Assembly (NCBI GenBank): GCA_964631945.1
Contig: CAZWAY010000015.1
Span: forward strand, 24,571 to 88,570
DNA length: 64,000 nt
Origin: JABFRZ01 sp964631945
Lineage (GTDB): Bacteria; Planctomycetota; UBA1135; GCA-002686595
Reading direction: 5' to 3'
Below, piece by piece: positions 8,915 through 16,647 of this stretch. How positions within the stretch are numbered: the first letter of the stretch is position 1; every line of letters starts with the position of its first letter. Both the position numbers and the translations under genes were made by a program. Below the pieces are notes generated by a model. That model searched no databases, was not told where the DNA came from, and saw nothing but the letters and a program-made list of their open reading frames with translations.

Positions 8915-9784
8915 TCAGCGGCGCGCGCACGCCGCGCGCAGCCGCGCCAGAGCTTCGCGCGCGGCCTCCGGGCCGCGGTGCGAGTCGCGCGAGAGCTCCA
9001 CGGCCGCGACGCCCTCGAAGCCGACCTCGCGCAGCTCGTGCAGCACCGCCGGGAGGTCCAGGTCGCCCTCGCCGAACATGCGGTGGACGTGTTCGCCGGT
9101 GCGCGCGTCGTCGAGCTGCACCAGCGCGAGCCGCTGCGCGTGCCGGCGGATCACCCCCGCGACCGGCAGATCGTGCGTGGCGTGGCAGTGGCCGACGTCC
9201 AGGCACAGCCCGAGCGCCGCGCCCTCGCTCCCGAGCCGCCGCACGAGTTCCTCGTACCCGGCCGGACGCTCGACGAACATGCCGGGCTCGGGCTCGAAGG
9301 CGATGCGCACCCCGGCCGCGCGTCCCCGGGCGAGGATCGGGCGCAGGCCGTCGCACAGGCGCTGCCAGAACTCCTCCGATGCCGGCTCGCCGTCGCGCCG
9401 GTCGGCCACGGCTCCATCGGGCGCGGCGCCCGCCCACAGCGACACGAGTCCCGCGCCGAGCTCGGCCGCGAGGTCCACGTGGCGCTGCAGGAGCTCGACG
9501 CGCCGCGCGCGCTCGGCCGGGTCGTCCTCGAGCAGGTTCGGGCGGTGTTTCCGGAACGGATCGAGCAGGAAGCGCGCGCCGGTCTCGAGCGTGAGCTCGA
9601 GCCCGAGCTCCTCGGCGCGCCGGCGCACGCGCGCGACCTCGGCCCGATCCAGGCGAACCGGATCGAGCTGGCCCACGTCGGGCGTGATCGAGAGCGCCTC
9701 GTAGCCGAGCGCGCCCACCAGCTCGAGCGCGTCGAGCACGCGGTGGTGCGCGAGCCCGTTGGTGTTGTAGCCGAGGCGGAACAT
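8915..9784 (-). CDS. Sugar phosphate isomerase/epimerase family (xylose isomerase-like TIM barrel)
   Basis: A protein of 289 residues from ATG 9784. It begins FRLGYNTNGLAHHRVLDALE and contains AFEPEPGMFVE, LCLDVGHCHATHD and VQLDDARTGEHVHRMFGEGD. The Glu, Asp-x-Gly-His and His-containing segments are the metal ligands of the AP-endonuclease-2/xylose-isomerase-like barrel family. Relatives isomerise or epimerise sugars, inositols or 2-keto compounds; the substrate is not identifiable here. It diverges from the sulfatase lipoprotein gene across 57 bases, so a joint role in carbohydrate use is a reasonable guess only. Confidence 0.8.
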   Translation of the reverse strand: MFRLGYNTNGLAHHRVLDALELVGALGYEALSITPDVGQLDPVRLDRAEVARVRRRAEELGLELTLETGARFLLDPFRKHRPNLLEDDPAERARRVELLQRHVDLAAELGAGLVSLWAGAAPDGAVADRRDGEPASEEFWQRLCDGLRPILARGRAAGVRIAFEPEPGMFVERPAGYEELVRRLGSEGAALGLCLDVGHCHATHDLPVAGVIRRHAQRLALVQLDDARTGEHVHRMFGEGDLDLPAVLHELREVGFEGVAAVELSRDSHRGPEAAREALARLRAACARR

Positions 9785-9799
9785 CGTCGGCGCACCAAG

Positions 9800-9827
9800 T
9801 TGCCCGAGCGTCGGGTCCCCGTACACT
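9800..9827 (+). promoter_or_regulatory. Candidate promoter of the sulfatase gene
   Basis: TTGCCC (9800-9805) and TACACT (9822-9827) are separated by 16 bases, each matching the sigma-70 consensus at 4 of 6 positions. The ATG is at 9842, so the leader would be only about 8 bases. Confidence 0.4.
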
Positions 9828-9841
9828 CTGCGCGCGCTTTC

Positions 9842-11191
9842 ATGCCCCACCGGACCGCCCGCCTCGCCCTCGCGTGTCTCGCCGCGCTCCTCTCGGCGTG
9901 CGGCGACGAGCCCGGGCGGCGTCCGAACATCGTCCTGCTCGTGGCCGACGACATGGACTACGAGCACTTCGGCGCCGTCGGGGCGGGGCAGACCCCGACC
10001 CTCGCCGCGCTCGCCGCCCAGGGCGTGCTCTTCACGCACGGCTTCGTGCCGATGTCGCGCTGCCGCCCCAGCCAGGCCGCGCTGCTGACGGGCCTGTGGC
10101 CGCACCAGAACGGGATCTACTTCAACGTCGGGGCCGACCACATCGACCCCGATACCTCGCTCGCCATGCGACTCGCGCGCGCCGGCTACGCGACCGTCGG
10201 CGAGGGCAAGTTCTGGGAGGGCGACGCGCGCGCGATGGGCTTCTCGAACCTCGCGATCGCGAACGACACGACCTTCGTGCGCTGGGACCAGCAGCACCTG
10301 TTCGACTGGCTCGCGCGCACGCCGCGCGAGACGCCGTTCTTCGTGTGGTGGGCGCCCGAGCTGCCGCACGTGCCGCACGACCCGCCCGAGCGCCTGCTCG
10401 CGCGCATCCCGCCCGAGTCCGTGACGGTCCCGGCCTGGTTCGAGGGCGACGAGGCCGCGCGCGCCGAGTTCCGCGCGCGCGAGCGCACCTTTCTGGCGAT
10501 GGACGCCTGGCTGGACGAGGGCGTGGCGCAGCTGGTCGAGGAGCTGCGCGCGCTGGGCGAGCTCGAGGACACGCTGTTCGTGTTCCTGAACGACAACGGC
10601 TGGGCCAACGGCTGCGTCTCGAAGGGCTGGGGCTTCGACAAGGGCCTGCGCACGCCGGTGGTCTTCTCGTGGCCGGCCGGGCTGGCGGGTGGAGCGCGGC
10701 TCGACGACCTCGTCTCGCCGGTCGACGTCTACGCCACGCTGCTCGACTACGCCGGCGTGCCCGTGCCCGCGGATTGCGCCGGCCAGAGCCTGCGCGCGCG
10801 CCTCGAGGGTCGCCCCGGTGAGCCGCGCAACGCGCTCTACGGCGCGCTCTACCCGCTCGCGCCCGGCGCCGAGCTCGCCGATCCGGCGCGCGACGCCTAC
10901 GCGCTGTGGGCGCGCGACGCGCGCTGGAAGTTCATCCTGGCCCTGAAGGACGTCGAGGCCGCCGCCGACGCCGGCAGCGACGTGGGCGAGCGCGAGGACA
11001 TCAAGGTGAGCCTGGCGCCGGCCTTCGTGCGCCACCGCGGCGAGGTCGAGCTCTACGACCTCGCGCGCGACCCCTACGAGCGCACCAACCTCGCCGGCGC
11101 GCCCGAGCATGCCGCCGAGCTCGCCCGGCTGCGACAGGCGACGCTGGAGTGGTGGCGCACGAGCGGCGGCGCCGCGCTCGAGCTGCCGTAG
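9842..11191 (+). CDS. Sulfatase family lipoprotein with altered formylglycine motif
   Basis: A protein of 449 residues. The signal peptide ends in LSAC, a lipobox, so it should be a lipoprotein. The alkaline-phosphatase-like fold is clear: metal-binding NIVLLVADDMDYEHFG, catalytic segment RCRPSQAALLTGLWPHQNG with Cys74, a second metal site in FLNDNGWANG, then KGWGFDKGLRTPVVFSWP. Sulfatases hydrolyse sulfate esters using a formylglycine made from the Cys of C-x-P-x-R. Here the Arg is Gln (C-R-P-S-Q), so maturation may differ, or the protein may act on another ester. A C-terminal segment (ELYDLARDPYERTNLAG) is typical of the family. No maturase gene is in the window. Confidence 0.85.
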   Translation: MPHRTARLALACLAALLSACGDEPGRRPNIVLLVADDMDYEHFGAVGAGQTPTLAALAAQGVLFTHGFVPMSRCRPSQAALLTGLWPHQNGIYFNVGADHIDPDTSLAMRLARAGYATVGEGKFWEGDARAMGFSNLAIANDTTFVRWDQQHLFDWLARTPRETPFFVWWAPELPHVPHDPPERLLARIPPESVTVPAWFEGDEAARAEFRARERTFLAMDAWLDEGVAQLVEELRALGELEDTLFVFLNDNGWANGCVSKGWGFDKGLRTPVVFSWPAGLAGGARLDDLVSPVDVYATLLDYAGVPVPADCAGQSLRARLEGRPGEPRNALYGALYPLAPGAELADPARDAYALWARDARWKFILALKDVEAAADAGSDVGEREDIKVSLAPAFVRHRGEVELYDLARDPYERTNLAGAPEHAAELARLRQATLEWWRTSGGAALELP

Positions 11192-11194
11192 GCG

Positions 11195-11479
11195 CTACTT
11201 CGGCTGGGCCTGTTGCTGCGCTTGCTGCTGGGCCTCGCGCTGCAGCTGGGCCTTGCTCTTGGCCCGCGGCTCGGGCGGCGCCTCGGGCGGCAGGTCGGCG
11301 AAGGGGTTGACCTGCTCCTGCTCCTTCTTCGGCTCCGCCTGCACGGCCTGCTTCTTCGCCGTCGTCAGGAAGTAGGCCAGCCCGGCGCCGACGAGCACCA
11401 GCAGGACGATCGCGATCCCGAACGAGCCGGGGCCGCTGGCGGAGCTGCGCGTCGAACGTCTGGACACTTCGGGGCTCAT
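11195..11479 (-). CDS. Small single-pass membrane protein with Gln/Ala-rich tail
   Basis: A protein of 94 residues starting MSPEVSRRSTRSS. One transmembrane helix (FGIAIVLLVLVGAGLAYFL) is followed by a charged region (KKQAVQAEPKKEQEQVNPF) and a low-complexity tail of Glu, Gln and Ala. No domain is recognised. The stop lies 3 bases from the sulfatase stop on the opposite strand. A larger in-frame reading from 11647 is possible, but the extra 56 residues look non-coding. Confidence 0.5.
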   Translation of the reverse strand: MSPEVSRRSTRSSASGPGSFGIAIVLLVLVGAGLAYFLTTAKKQAVQAEPKKEQEQVNPFADLPPEAPPEPRAKSKAQLQREAQQQAQQQAQPK

Positions 11480-11691
11480 GGGTGCAGTGAGGCTATCGCA
11501 GGGCCAAGGAGTCTGGAACCCTGGCGGAGTCGGGAGCAGCAGCTGGCGGGCGCCTTCAACGGCGGTCTCGGTGGCAGCAGATCGATGGGAATTGCAGGGC
11601 TGATGTCCCTGCCACCTCCACATGGAAGCGGTACGACTTTCCGCCAACCCAACACAGGTCGCGAACGACTCCGGGGGATCCTCGCACTCGC
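11480..11691. other. Intergenic boundary of the low-GC islet
   Basis: This stretch separates the small membrane protein gene from the islet gene ending at 11692. I see no convincing gene, hairpin or promoter. One minus-strand frame (VRDLCWVGGKSYRFHVE) stays open past the islet gene stop and could be a frameshifted tail of that gene. Confidence 0.3.
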
Positions 11692-12549
11692 TCAGTGTAC
11701 AAATGGGTCGGTGACTTGTGACTCCTCCAAGAGACCAGAAGACACGAGGTCGTCATGGTCGCCAACTATAGGCGGCGGCTCAAAAGTCCCATCATTGTTG
11801 GAATCCACCAAAACCATTGTTTCTCCGGCAAACGCATTTGTCATCCCACTTACAAGCCAAATTCTTCCAAGAGAAACATGCTCCAATGGGGTCAGTATCC
11901 ATGCCTGTGTCAAAACCGGCTGAGACACCGCGTCATATAGCAAAACGGGCGTTGCGTTCATGCTCATTGGTATCTTGTACAGTCGTCGCGTTGCTGCGTC
12001 ATTGCACAGATAAAGAAGAAAGCGTTTGTTGGGGTCAATCCCAAGCGCAACCGGAGGCTTGCTAATGTCGCCGCGATAGATCTGAGTACGCACGAAGATC
12101 TTTGTCGGAGGGGACCCTGGGCTCGTGAGTTTTGTGAGTCGCCACCGCTCGACTACCGTATCGTTTGTGGAATGATCAACCCCGCCAACGGCAAAATAGT
12201 CTCGACCAGCACTGGCAAATACAAATGGGTCGAACGTGACATTAGCTGCATAAAAAGTTTCAGTCCATGCGCCCGTGGTGGCATTTTGGGTCTCGTCAAC
12301 GACTACAAAATCGCCGCCTCCATGCACTGTATACGTTTGAACAAAGTCGGACTGTCTCACAGAGATCACGCCCTCTTCCCATTGGCCCGCCACAGACTGT
12401 TCTACTCGAGTTGCGGTGCGCGTCTCGCCATCACGCATCTCGCCGTCATCGGAGATGAGCGTAGGGGCTGGTGCATTGCTCCACCAGAATGCGCCCGCCA
12501 ATGCGCCAACGATCAATAGAACGCCGATTCCTACTTGTTTAGTTTTCAT
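11692..12549 (-). CDS. Membrane-anchored hypothetical protein of the low-GC islet
   Basis: A protein of 285 residues starting MKTKQVGIGVLLIVGALAGA, an uncleaved anchor or signal peptide, then WWSNAPAPT. The exported part has aromatic, Val/Thr-rich beta segments such as FVVVDETQNATTGAWTETFY, FASAGRDYFAVGGVD and KIFVRTQIYRGDISKPPVAL. It ends MVLVDSNNDGTFEPPP, resembling the D-x-N-x-D-G loops of calcium-binding or beta-propeller-like proteins. No family is recognised. Its GC content (about half) and codon use differ sharply from neighbours, indicating recent acquisition. It follows the zincin-like gene by 11 bases and is probably co-transcribed. A frame change near the stop may hide a longer C-terminus. 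Confidence 0.6.
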   Translation of the reverse strand: MKTKQVGIGVLLIVGALAGAFWWSNAPAPTLISDDGEMRDGETRTATRVEQSVAGQWEEGVISVRQSDFVQTYTVHGGGDFVVVDETQNATTGAWTETFYAANVTFDPFVFASAGRDYFAVGGVDHSTNDTVVERWRLTKLTSPGSPPTKIFVRTQIYRGDISKPPVALGIDPNKRFLLYLCNDAATRRLYKIPMSMNATPVLLYDAVSQPVLTQAWILTPLEHVSLGRIWLVSGMTNAFAGETMVLVDSNNDGTFEPPPIVGDHDDLVSSGLLEESQVTDPFVH

Positions 12550-12560
12550 GGAGGCCAGTG

Positions 12561-13451
12561 CTATTGAGGGCAAGGGCTGGGACAATCGGGAACTACTTTA
12601 TTGTCTGGATAGGAGTCCTGTGCGTTCCCTTGGCAACCGGCAGGCGGGCTGGGCATAGCGGGACAAGCGGGAAAGCCCGCACCGGGAGACCAAGGAGGCG
12701 ATCCACACTTGCAGTCAAATGCGGTGGATGCATTGGCCGGCGTATTGTACTTGTCTTGCATGTTGCCATGCTCTTTGGCCAACGCCTTGCATAACTCTTT
12801 TATCTTTGCGCATGTCTCAGTTCCTTCCATTGCAATTCCTCCAGCAGTTACCAGGGGAGGGCAAACATCCTCCTTGGGGCAATCCCCTAGACAGCCCGCA
12901 CAATCTGCAATTAGGTCACAAATAGCTTTTGCCGCTTGCATGCTGTAATTGAGGTCATTGCAGTCGGGCTTGGGTGCAGGCCCGCTGGGCTTAGGCCCCA
13001 CGACGCCATCTTGCATGGGAGGCGCGCCTTTGTCGGAGTGGGGTGGACACAAATCGTGAAGAAACTCATGCGAGAAGATCCTAAAGGCATATGCTAACCC
13101 TTCAGGAGTGCAGTCCAGGCGTTTCCAATTGCCAGGACAGACGGTGACCTCGCCTGAAGATCCCGGAGGATTAAACGCGTACAGGCTGCCCGATATCCAT
13201 TCGCCATTGCCAGAGGCGCTTGGTATCCAGCCCATTGGGCGTCTGGGATCCGAAGTTATCTCAGCCGGTATCGGAGACGAACCGCCCGTTGCGTGGTCCC
13301 GAGCTGAACTTGCGATGCTACTCAAGCACGTGGGCAGACTTGACTGAACAGGCGAAGCAGCATCGGCAGAAGAGAGCAAGACGGCAATCCCAGCAAGGAG
13401 CACTGGTAGCCTTCCGAGGCACGCAATGAGGGGATAGGCACTAGGACGCAT
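12561..13451 (-). CDS. Secreted Cys-rich zincin-like protein (HExxHxxCxxH)
   Basis: A protein of 296 residues from ATG 13451, with a good AGAAGGG ribosome site 8 bases upstream. The signal peptide (LPVLLAGIAVLLSSADAAS) is clear. At residues 128-138 it reads HEFLHDLCPPH, the spacing of the metzincin zinc site HExxHxxGxxH but with Cys for Gly. About 14 cysteines follow, mostly in the second half (ICDLIADCAGCLGDCPKEDVC), suggesting a disulfide-rich domain. I infer a secreted metalloprotease-like protein; activity is unproven and a Met-turn is not obvious. It belongs to the AT-richer islet and is upstream of a co-directional anchored protein. No homologous family is recognised. Confidence 0.6.
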   Translation of the reverse strand: MRPSAYPLIACLGRLPVLLAGIAVLLSSADAASPVQSSLPTCLSSIASSARDHATGGSSPIPAEITSDPRRPMGWIPSASGNGEWISGSLYAFNPPGSSGEVTVCPGNWKRLDCTPEGLAYAFRIFSHEFLHDLCPPHSDKGAPPMQDGVVGPKPSGPAPKPDCNDLNYSMQAAKAICDLIADCAGCLGDCPKEDVCPPLVTAGGIAMEGTETCAKIKELCKALAKEHGNMQDKYNTPANASTAFDCKCGSPPWSPGAGFPACPAMPSPPAGCQGNAQDSYPDNKVVPDCPSPCPQ

Positions 13452-13611
13452 TTGGATGACCCTTCTATAAGTGGATTGACAAGGGGCGGATGGGGCCACG
13501 GCGGCGCCCCGCTTGGTTGTTGCGGCGCCCTGCCTTAAGGCAAGGCTTTTTACTTTGGAACACGTGTCGAGTGGGCGGCATGAACCTACGCGACACTTCG
13601 GTTTGTGGGTG

Positions 13612-13875
13612 TCACGAAAGTCGTTGCGCTTTGGAACATGGTGCGGGCCTTCGACCTCGGATTCGTGTGACCAGACCGAATTGTTCGAGCGTGCTGAGGA
13701 TCGCTTCGCGTTCGGCACGCCGTCGAGCACGAGCGTTGTCGATGCCCTGCACGGCCCTCCTGATCGCCGCGCAGGCTGTGTTGTAAAAGCGATCACCGTT
13801 CACGAGATCCTCTGCGTGCGGCAGGATCCTGTCAAGTTCAGCATCGAGGATGCTGGACACCGGCGGATGAAACAT
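13612..13875 (-). CDS. Doubtful hypothetical protein
   Basis: An open frame of 87 residues from ATG 13875 (MFHPPVSSILDAELDRILPH), predicted mostly helical, with an Arg/Ala-rich middle (NARARRRAEREAILSTLEQF). A longer frame reaches 14040. No family is recognised. It lies in a region of decayed mobile elements and could be a fragment of an element-borne gene or chance coding. Confidence 0.25.
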   Translation of the reverse strand: MFHPPVSSILDAELDRILPHAEDLVNGDRFYNTACAAIRRAVQGIDNARARRRAEREAILSTLEQFGLVTRIRGRRPAPCSKAQRLS

Positions 13876-14061
13876 CGTCAACTGGAGCGGGCGGCGGTGG
13901 CCCAGAGGTCGGGCCGCCGCTTTGGTGCCATCGAGCCCGTTGTCAAGTTGGACCCGGGGCTTCGCGAGCACACGTACTGTTGCCCAGGGGCTTCGACCCC
14001 GAAGCACGCTCTCTAGACTCCGAAGACGCCCGAGCCCCACGGTCGCCGCCGCCCGCTTTCC

Positions 14062-14157
14062 GGAGGTGACCCCAGATGCAAGTACTCCATCCCCGCTGTG
14101 CAGGCTTGGGCGTCCACAAAGGACGTCGTCGTGGCCTGCGTTAGCCAGTCACCTGGG
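14062..14157 (+). pseudogene. IS110-type transposase remnant (5' end, frameshifted)
   Basis: A perfect ribosome site GGAGGTGA (14062-14069) precedes ATG 14076 by 6 bases. The start reads MQVLHPRCAGLGVHK, very close to the N-terminus of IS110-family DEDD transposases (LHPRCAGLDVHK). The Asp of the catalytic set is Gly here. A one-base insertion in the AAA near 14118-14120 then shifts the frame: the expected DVVVACV continues in the next frame, while the original frame stops at 14141. Similarity ends at about 14157, where a different transposase remnant begins on the other strand. Confidence 0.65.
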
Positions 14158-14333
14158 ATCAGGCGGCGGCGCCAGAAGTGGCTCTCGATCGGCGCGTTGC
14201 GTGCGCGGCACGATCCACAGCACGATCACGCGCTCGGCCAGGTAGAGCGCACGGGCTCGTTGTTGTTCTCCGGGCCGTTGTCCATACCCAGCACGAGCGG
14301 CAGAACACCACGCACGAGCCGTGGCGCCGGCGG
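14151..14333 (-). pseudogene. DDE integrase-core (rve) transposase remnant
   Basis: Reading the minus strand from about 14310, three frames together give LVLGMDNGPENNN, then RALYLAERVIVLWIVPRT, then NAPIESHFWRRRLI. This is the order of conserved segments in rve integrase cores: the second Asp in D-N-G-x-E, a strand of the form V-x-x-x-x-x-x-P-R-T, then N-A-x-x-E carrying the catalytic Glu. At least two frameshifts separate the pieces, so the gene is dead. Only the C-terminal third remains, immediately downstream of fmt. Confidence 0.6.
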
Positions 14334-15260
14334 TCAGCCGAGCCGCTGCCCAACGTCCTGGCGCGCGCCGCGCAGGAACTCGGCGGCGGGGAGGGCGCGC
14401 TTGCCCGGGGCCTGGACCTCGAGCAGCTCGAGCGCGCCGGCGCCGGTGGCGACGAGCCAGCGCGGACCGGCCGCGAGGATCGTGCCGGGCGCGGCGGGCG
14501 CGCCCTCGGCCGCGCGCGCACGCCACACGCGCAGTTCGGCGCCGTTCGTGAGCTTCGCGCTGGCGCCTGGCCAGGGGTTCATGGCGCGCACGAGGTTCGC
14601 GAGCGCGGGCGCGGGACGCGTCCAGTCGATGCGGCCGTGCTCCTTCGTGAGCTTCTTGCAGGTCGTGGCGCGCGCGGGGTCCTGCGGCACGTAGCGCGCG
14701 GCGCCGGAGTCGACGAGCTCGAGCGCCTCGAGCACGAGTTCCCCCGACCATTCCGCCAGGCGCGCCAGCAGCTCGCCGGCCGTCTCCTCGGGCCCGATCG
14801 GGGTCTCGCGCACCAGCAGCAGGTCGCCGGAATCCAGCTCCTTCGCCACCTTCTGGATGGCGACCCCGGTGCGCTCGTCGCCGGCGAGGAGCGCGGCCGG
14901 GATCGGCGTGGCCCCGCGGTGGCGCGGCAGGAGCGAGGGGTGCACGTTGAGCGACACGATGCGCGCGAGCGCCAGGAACTCCGGGCGCAGGATCTCGCCG
15001 TAGCTGACCACCAGGAACACGTCCGGCGCGAGCGCGGCGAGGCGCGCGAGCACGGCGGGTTCGCGCACGCTCTCGGGCTCGAGCAGCTCGATGCCCGCGC
15101 TGCGCGTGGCCTCGGCCACCTCCGATGCCGCCCGCTTGCGGCCGCGCCCCTGGGCGCGCGCCGGCTGGGTCACGACGCACAGCGGGCGGAAGCGCGAGGC
15201 GATCAGCCGCGTCAGGACCGGCGTGGCGAAGGGCGGCGAGCCGAGGAAGACGAGACGCAC
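14334..15260 (-). CDS. fmt: Methionyl-tRNA formyltransferase
   Basis: A protein of 308 residues from GTG 15260 (MRLVFLGSPPFATPVLTRLI). The formyltransferase domain contains SLNVHPSLLPRHRGATPI, including the catalytic Asn and His, and VAKELDSGDLLL with the catalytic Asp. The C-terminal tRNA-binding domain follows from about residue 205 (IDWTRPAPALANLVRAMNPW). The enzyme formylates initiator Met-tRNA using 10-formyl-THF. It is last in a minus-strand run after thioredoxin (34 bases upstream) and abuts a dead transposase fragment downstream. No peptide deformylase gene is adjacent. Confidence 0.95.
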   Translation of the reverse strand: MRLVFLGSPPFATPVLTRLIASRFRPLCVVTQPARAQGRGRKRAASEVAEATRSAGIELLEPESVREPAVLARLAALAPDVFLVVSYGEILRPEFLALARIVSLNVHPSLLPRHRGATPIPAALLAGDERTGVAIQKVAKELDSGDLLLVRETPIGPEETAGELLARLAEWSGELVLEALELVDSGAARYVPQDPARATTCKKLTKEHGRIDWTRPAPALANLVRAMNPWPGASAKLTNGAELRVWRARAAEGAPAAPGTILAAGPRWLVATGAGALELLEVQAPGKRALPAAEFLRGARQDVGQRLG

Positions 15261-15294
15261 GGGAGGCGCGGCGTGCGCGGGGCCCGCGCGTGCG

Positions 15295-15621
15295 CTACTT
15301 GATGGCCGCGTCGACGACCTTCTTGAGCGCGTCGTAGGGCTGGCTGCCGACCATCTGCTTCACGACCTCGCCCTTCTTGATCAGGAGGAAGGTCGGGATG
15401 GCCGTGATCCCGTAGCGCGAGGGCACCTCGGGGTTGTCCTGGGTGTTGATCTTCAGGACCTTCAGCTTGCCCTGGTAGTCCTGCGCGAGCTTGTCGACGT
15501 AGGGCCCCATCGCGCGGCAGGGCGCGCACCACTCGGCCCAGAAATCGATGAAGACCGGGAGATCGCTCTCCAGCACGGCGCTCTCCCACTGACTGTCGGT
15601 GACTTCGGCGGCTTGGCTCAT
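15295..15621 (-). CDS. trxA: Thioredoxin
   Basis: A protein of 108 residues, the normal length, starting at ATG 15621. The redox motif WCAPC has Cys32 and Cys35, inside FIDFWAEWCAPCRAMGP. The cis-proline loop is GITAIPTFLLIKKG. It is the general disulfide reductant of the cytoplasm; no signal peptide is present. The usual WCGPC Gly is Ala, a common variant. It lies between scpA and fmt in one orientation, 111 bases after scpA. Confidence 0.95.
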   Translation of the reverse strand: MSQAAEVTDSQWESAVLESDLPVFIDFWAEWCAPCRAMGPYVDKLAQDYQGKLKVLKINTQDNPEVPSRYGITAIPTFLLIKKGEVVKQMVGSQPYDALKKVVDAAIK

Positions 15622-15732
15622 CGCGTGGGGTTCGGTTGCTCGGAGGTCGAGGAGAGGGTGGAGGGGGATGATGCGCTCGCAGGCTCGTTCCGTCCAGCGC
15701 TCGCACCCACCCGGCCCGCCAGGGCGTCGGCC

Positions 15733-16647
15733 CTAGGACGGTTCGGCCGGGTTTTCCAAGCCCTCGCCGTCTTGCGGCCCCGCGGCGCCCTCGGCCTGCG
15801 CGGCCCCGGCCGCCTCCAGGGCGAGGTCGAGCTGCACGGGCGCGGGTTCGGCCGGGGTGGGCTCCTCCTCGTCGAAGCGCGTCTGGCGCACGACGTCCTC
15901 GATCTCGGCCACGCGCTCGGCGCGCACGCGGATCTGGATGTCGGCGCGCGACTCGGGCTGGGTCACCTCGATCACCTCGAGCCGCACGAGCTCGAGCAGC
16001 GCGCAGAAGGAGCCGACCAGGGCCTCGCGCGAGTCGTGCGCGAAGGTCGCCACCACGGCCGAGAGCGAGAGGCTCGGGCTGACCTTCAGGCGCTGCACCA
16101 GCTGCTCCACGTAGTAGCGCAGCGGACGCCCGTCCACGACCACCTGGTGCGGGCGGTCGGCCAGCGTCTCGCGCATCAGGCGCGAGTAGATCGCCAGCAG
16201 GTCGTAGGCGCTCAGCTCGCCCAGGTCGAACTCGCGCTCGACGCGCTCCTCGCCCAGCTCGGGGTGCGCGCCGCGCTCGAACTGGCGCTCGCGCAGGCGG
16301 CGCGCCTCCTCCAGCACGTCGGCCGCGAACTTGAAGCGCCGGAACTCGATCAGGCGCTGGATCAGCTCGTCGCGCGGGTCGAGCTCCTTCTCGAGGTCGA
16401 TCTCGTCGGCCGAGAGGAGCGAGCGGCTCTTGATCGACATCAGCGTGGCCGCCATGACCAGGAAGTCGGCCGCGTACTCGATGTCGAGCGCTTCGAGCGA
16501 CTCCAGGTAGGCCATGTAGCCGCGCAGGACGTGCGCGATCTGGATTTCGTGGATCTCGAGCTCCTGCTCGCGCACGAGGTGCAGCAGGAGGTCCATCGGC
16601 CCCTGGAACACGCGCTCCAGGTGGATGGTGTAGTCCGGCGCTACCAC
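15733..16647 (-). CDS. scpA: Segregation and condensation protein A
   Basis: A protein of 304 residues. The start GTG at 16645-16647 overlaps the stop of the M50 protease gene by 7 bases, and the frame opens directly into the ScpA core YTIHLERVFQGPMDLLLHLV, then YLESLEALDIEYAADFLVMA and LMSIKSRSLL. ScpA is the kleisin that bridges SMC heads with ScpB. The C-terminal winged-helix part (VSPSLSLSAVVATF, LELVRLEVIEVTQ) is followed by an unusual Ala/Glu/Pro-rich tail of about 50 residues. scpB and smc are not in this window. Overlap with the protease gene implies translational coupling. Confidence 0.9.
   Translation of the reverse strand: MVAPDYTIHLERVFQGPMDLLLHLVREQELEIHEIQIAHVLRGYMAYLESLEALDIEYAADFLVMAATLMSIKSRSLLSADEIDLEKELDPRDELIQRLIEFRRFKFAADVLEEARRLRERQFERGAHPELGEERVEREFDLGELSAYDLLAIYSRLMRETLADRPHQVVVDGRPLRYYVEQLVQRLKVSPSLSLSAVVATFAHDSREALVGSFCALLELVRLEVIEVTQPESRADIQIRVRAERVAEIEDVVRQTRFDEEEPTPAEPAPVQLDLALEAAGAAQAEGAAGPQDGEGLENPAEPS

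Larger units (their letters stand above)
13452..14333. other. Non-coding or decayed region beside fmt
   Basis: About 880 bases without an intact recognised gene. It holds one doubtful short reading frame (13612-13875) and remnants of two transposases (14062-14333). The rest, 13452-13611 and 13876-14060, shows no clear feature apart from a small GCCTTAAGGC palindrome near 13532. Base composition rises back to the chromosomal norm across it. Confidence 0.5.

Noticed and set aside
13612..14040. The longer 142-residue hypothetical frame
   Set aside because: The N-terminal 55 residues are low-quality, and the region is made of mobile-element debris; only the shorter form is kept, with low confidence.
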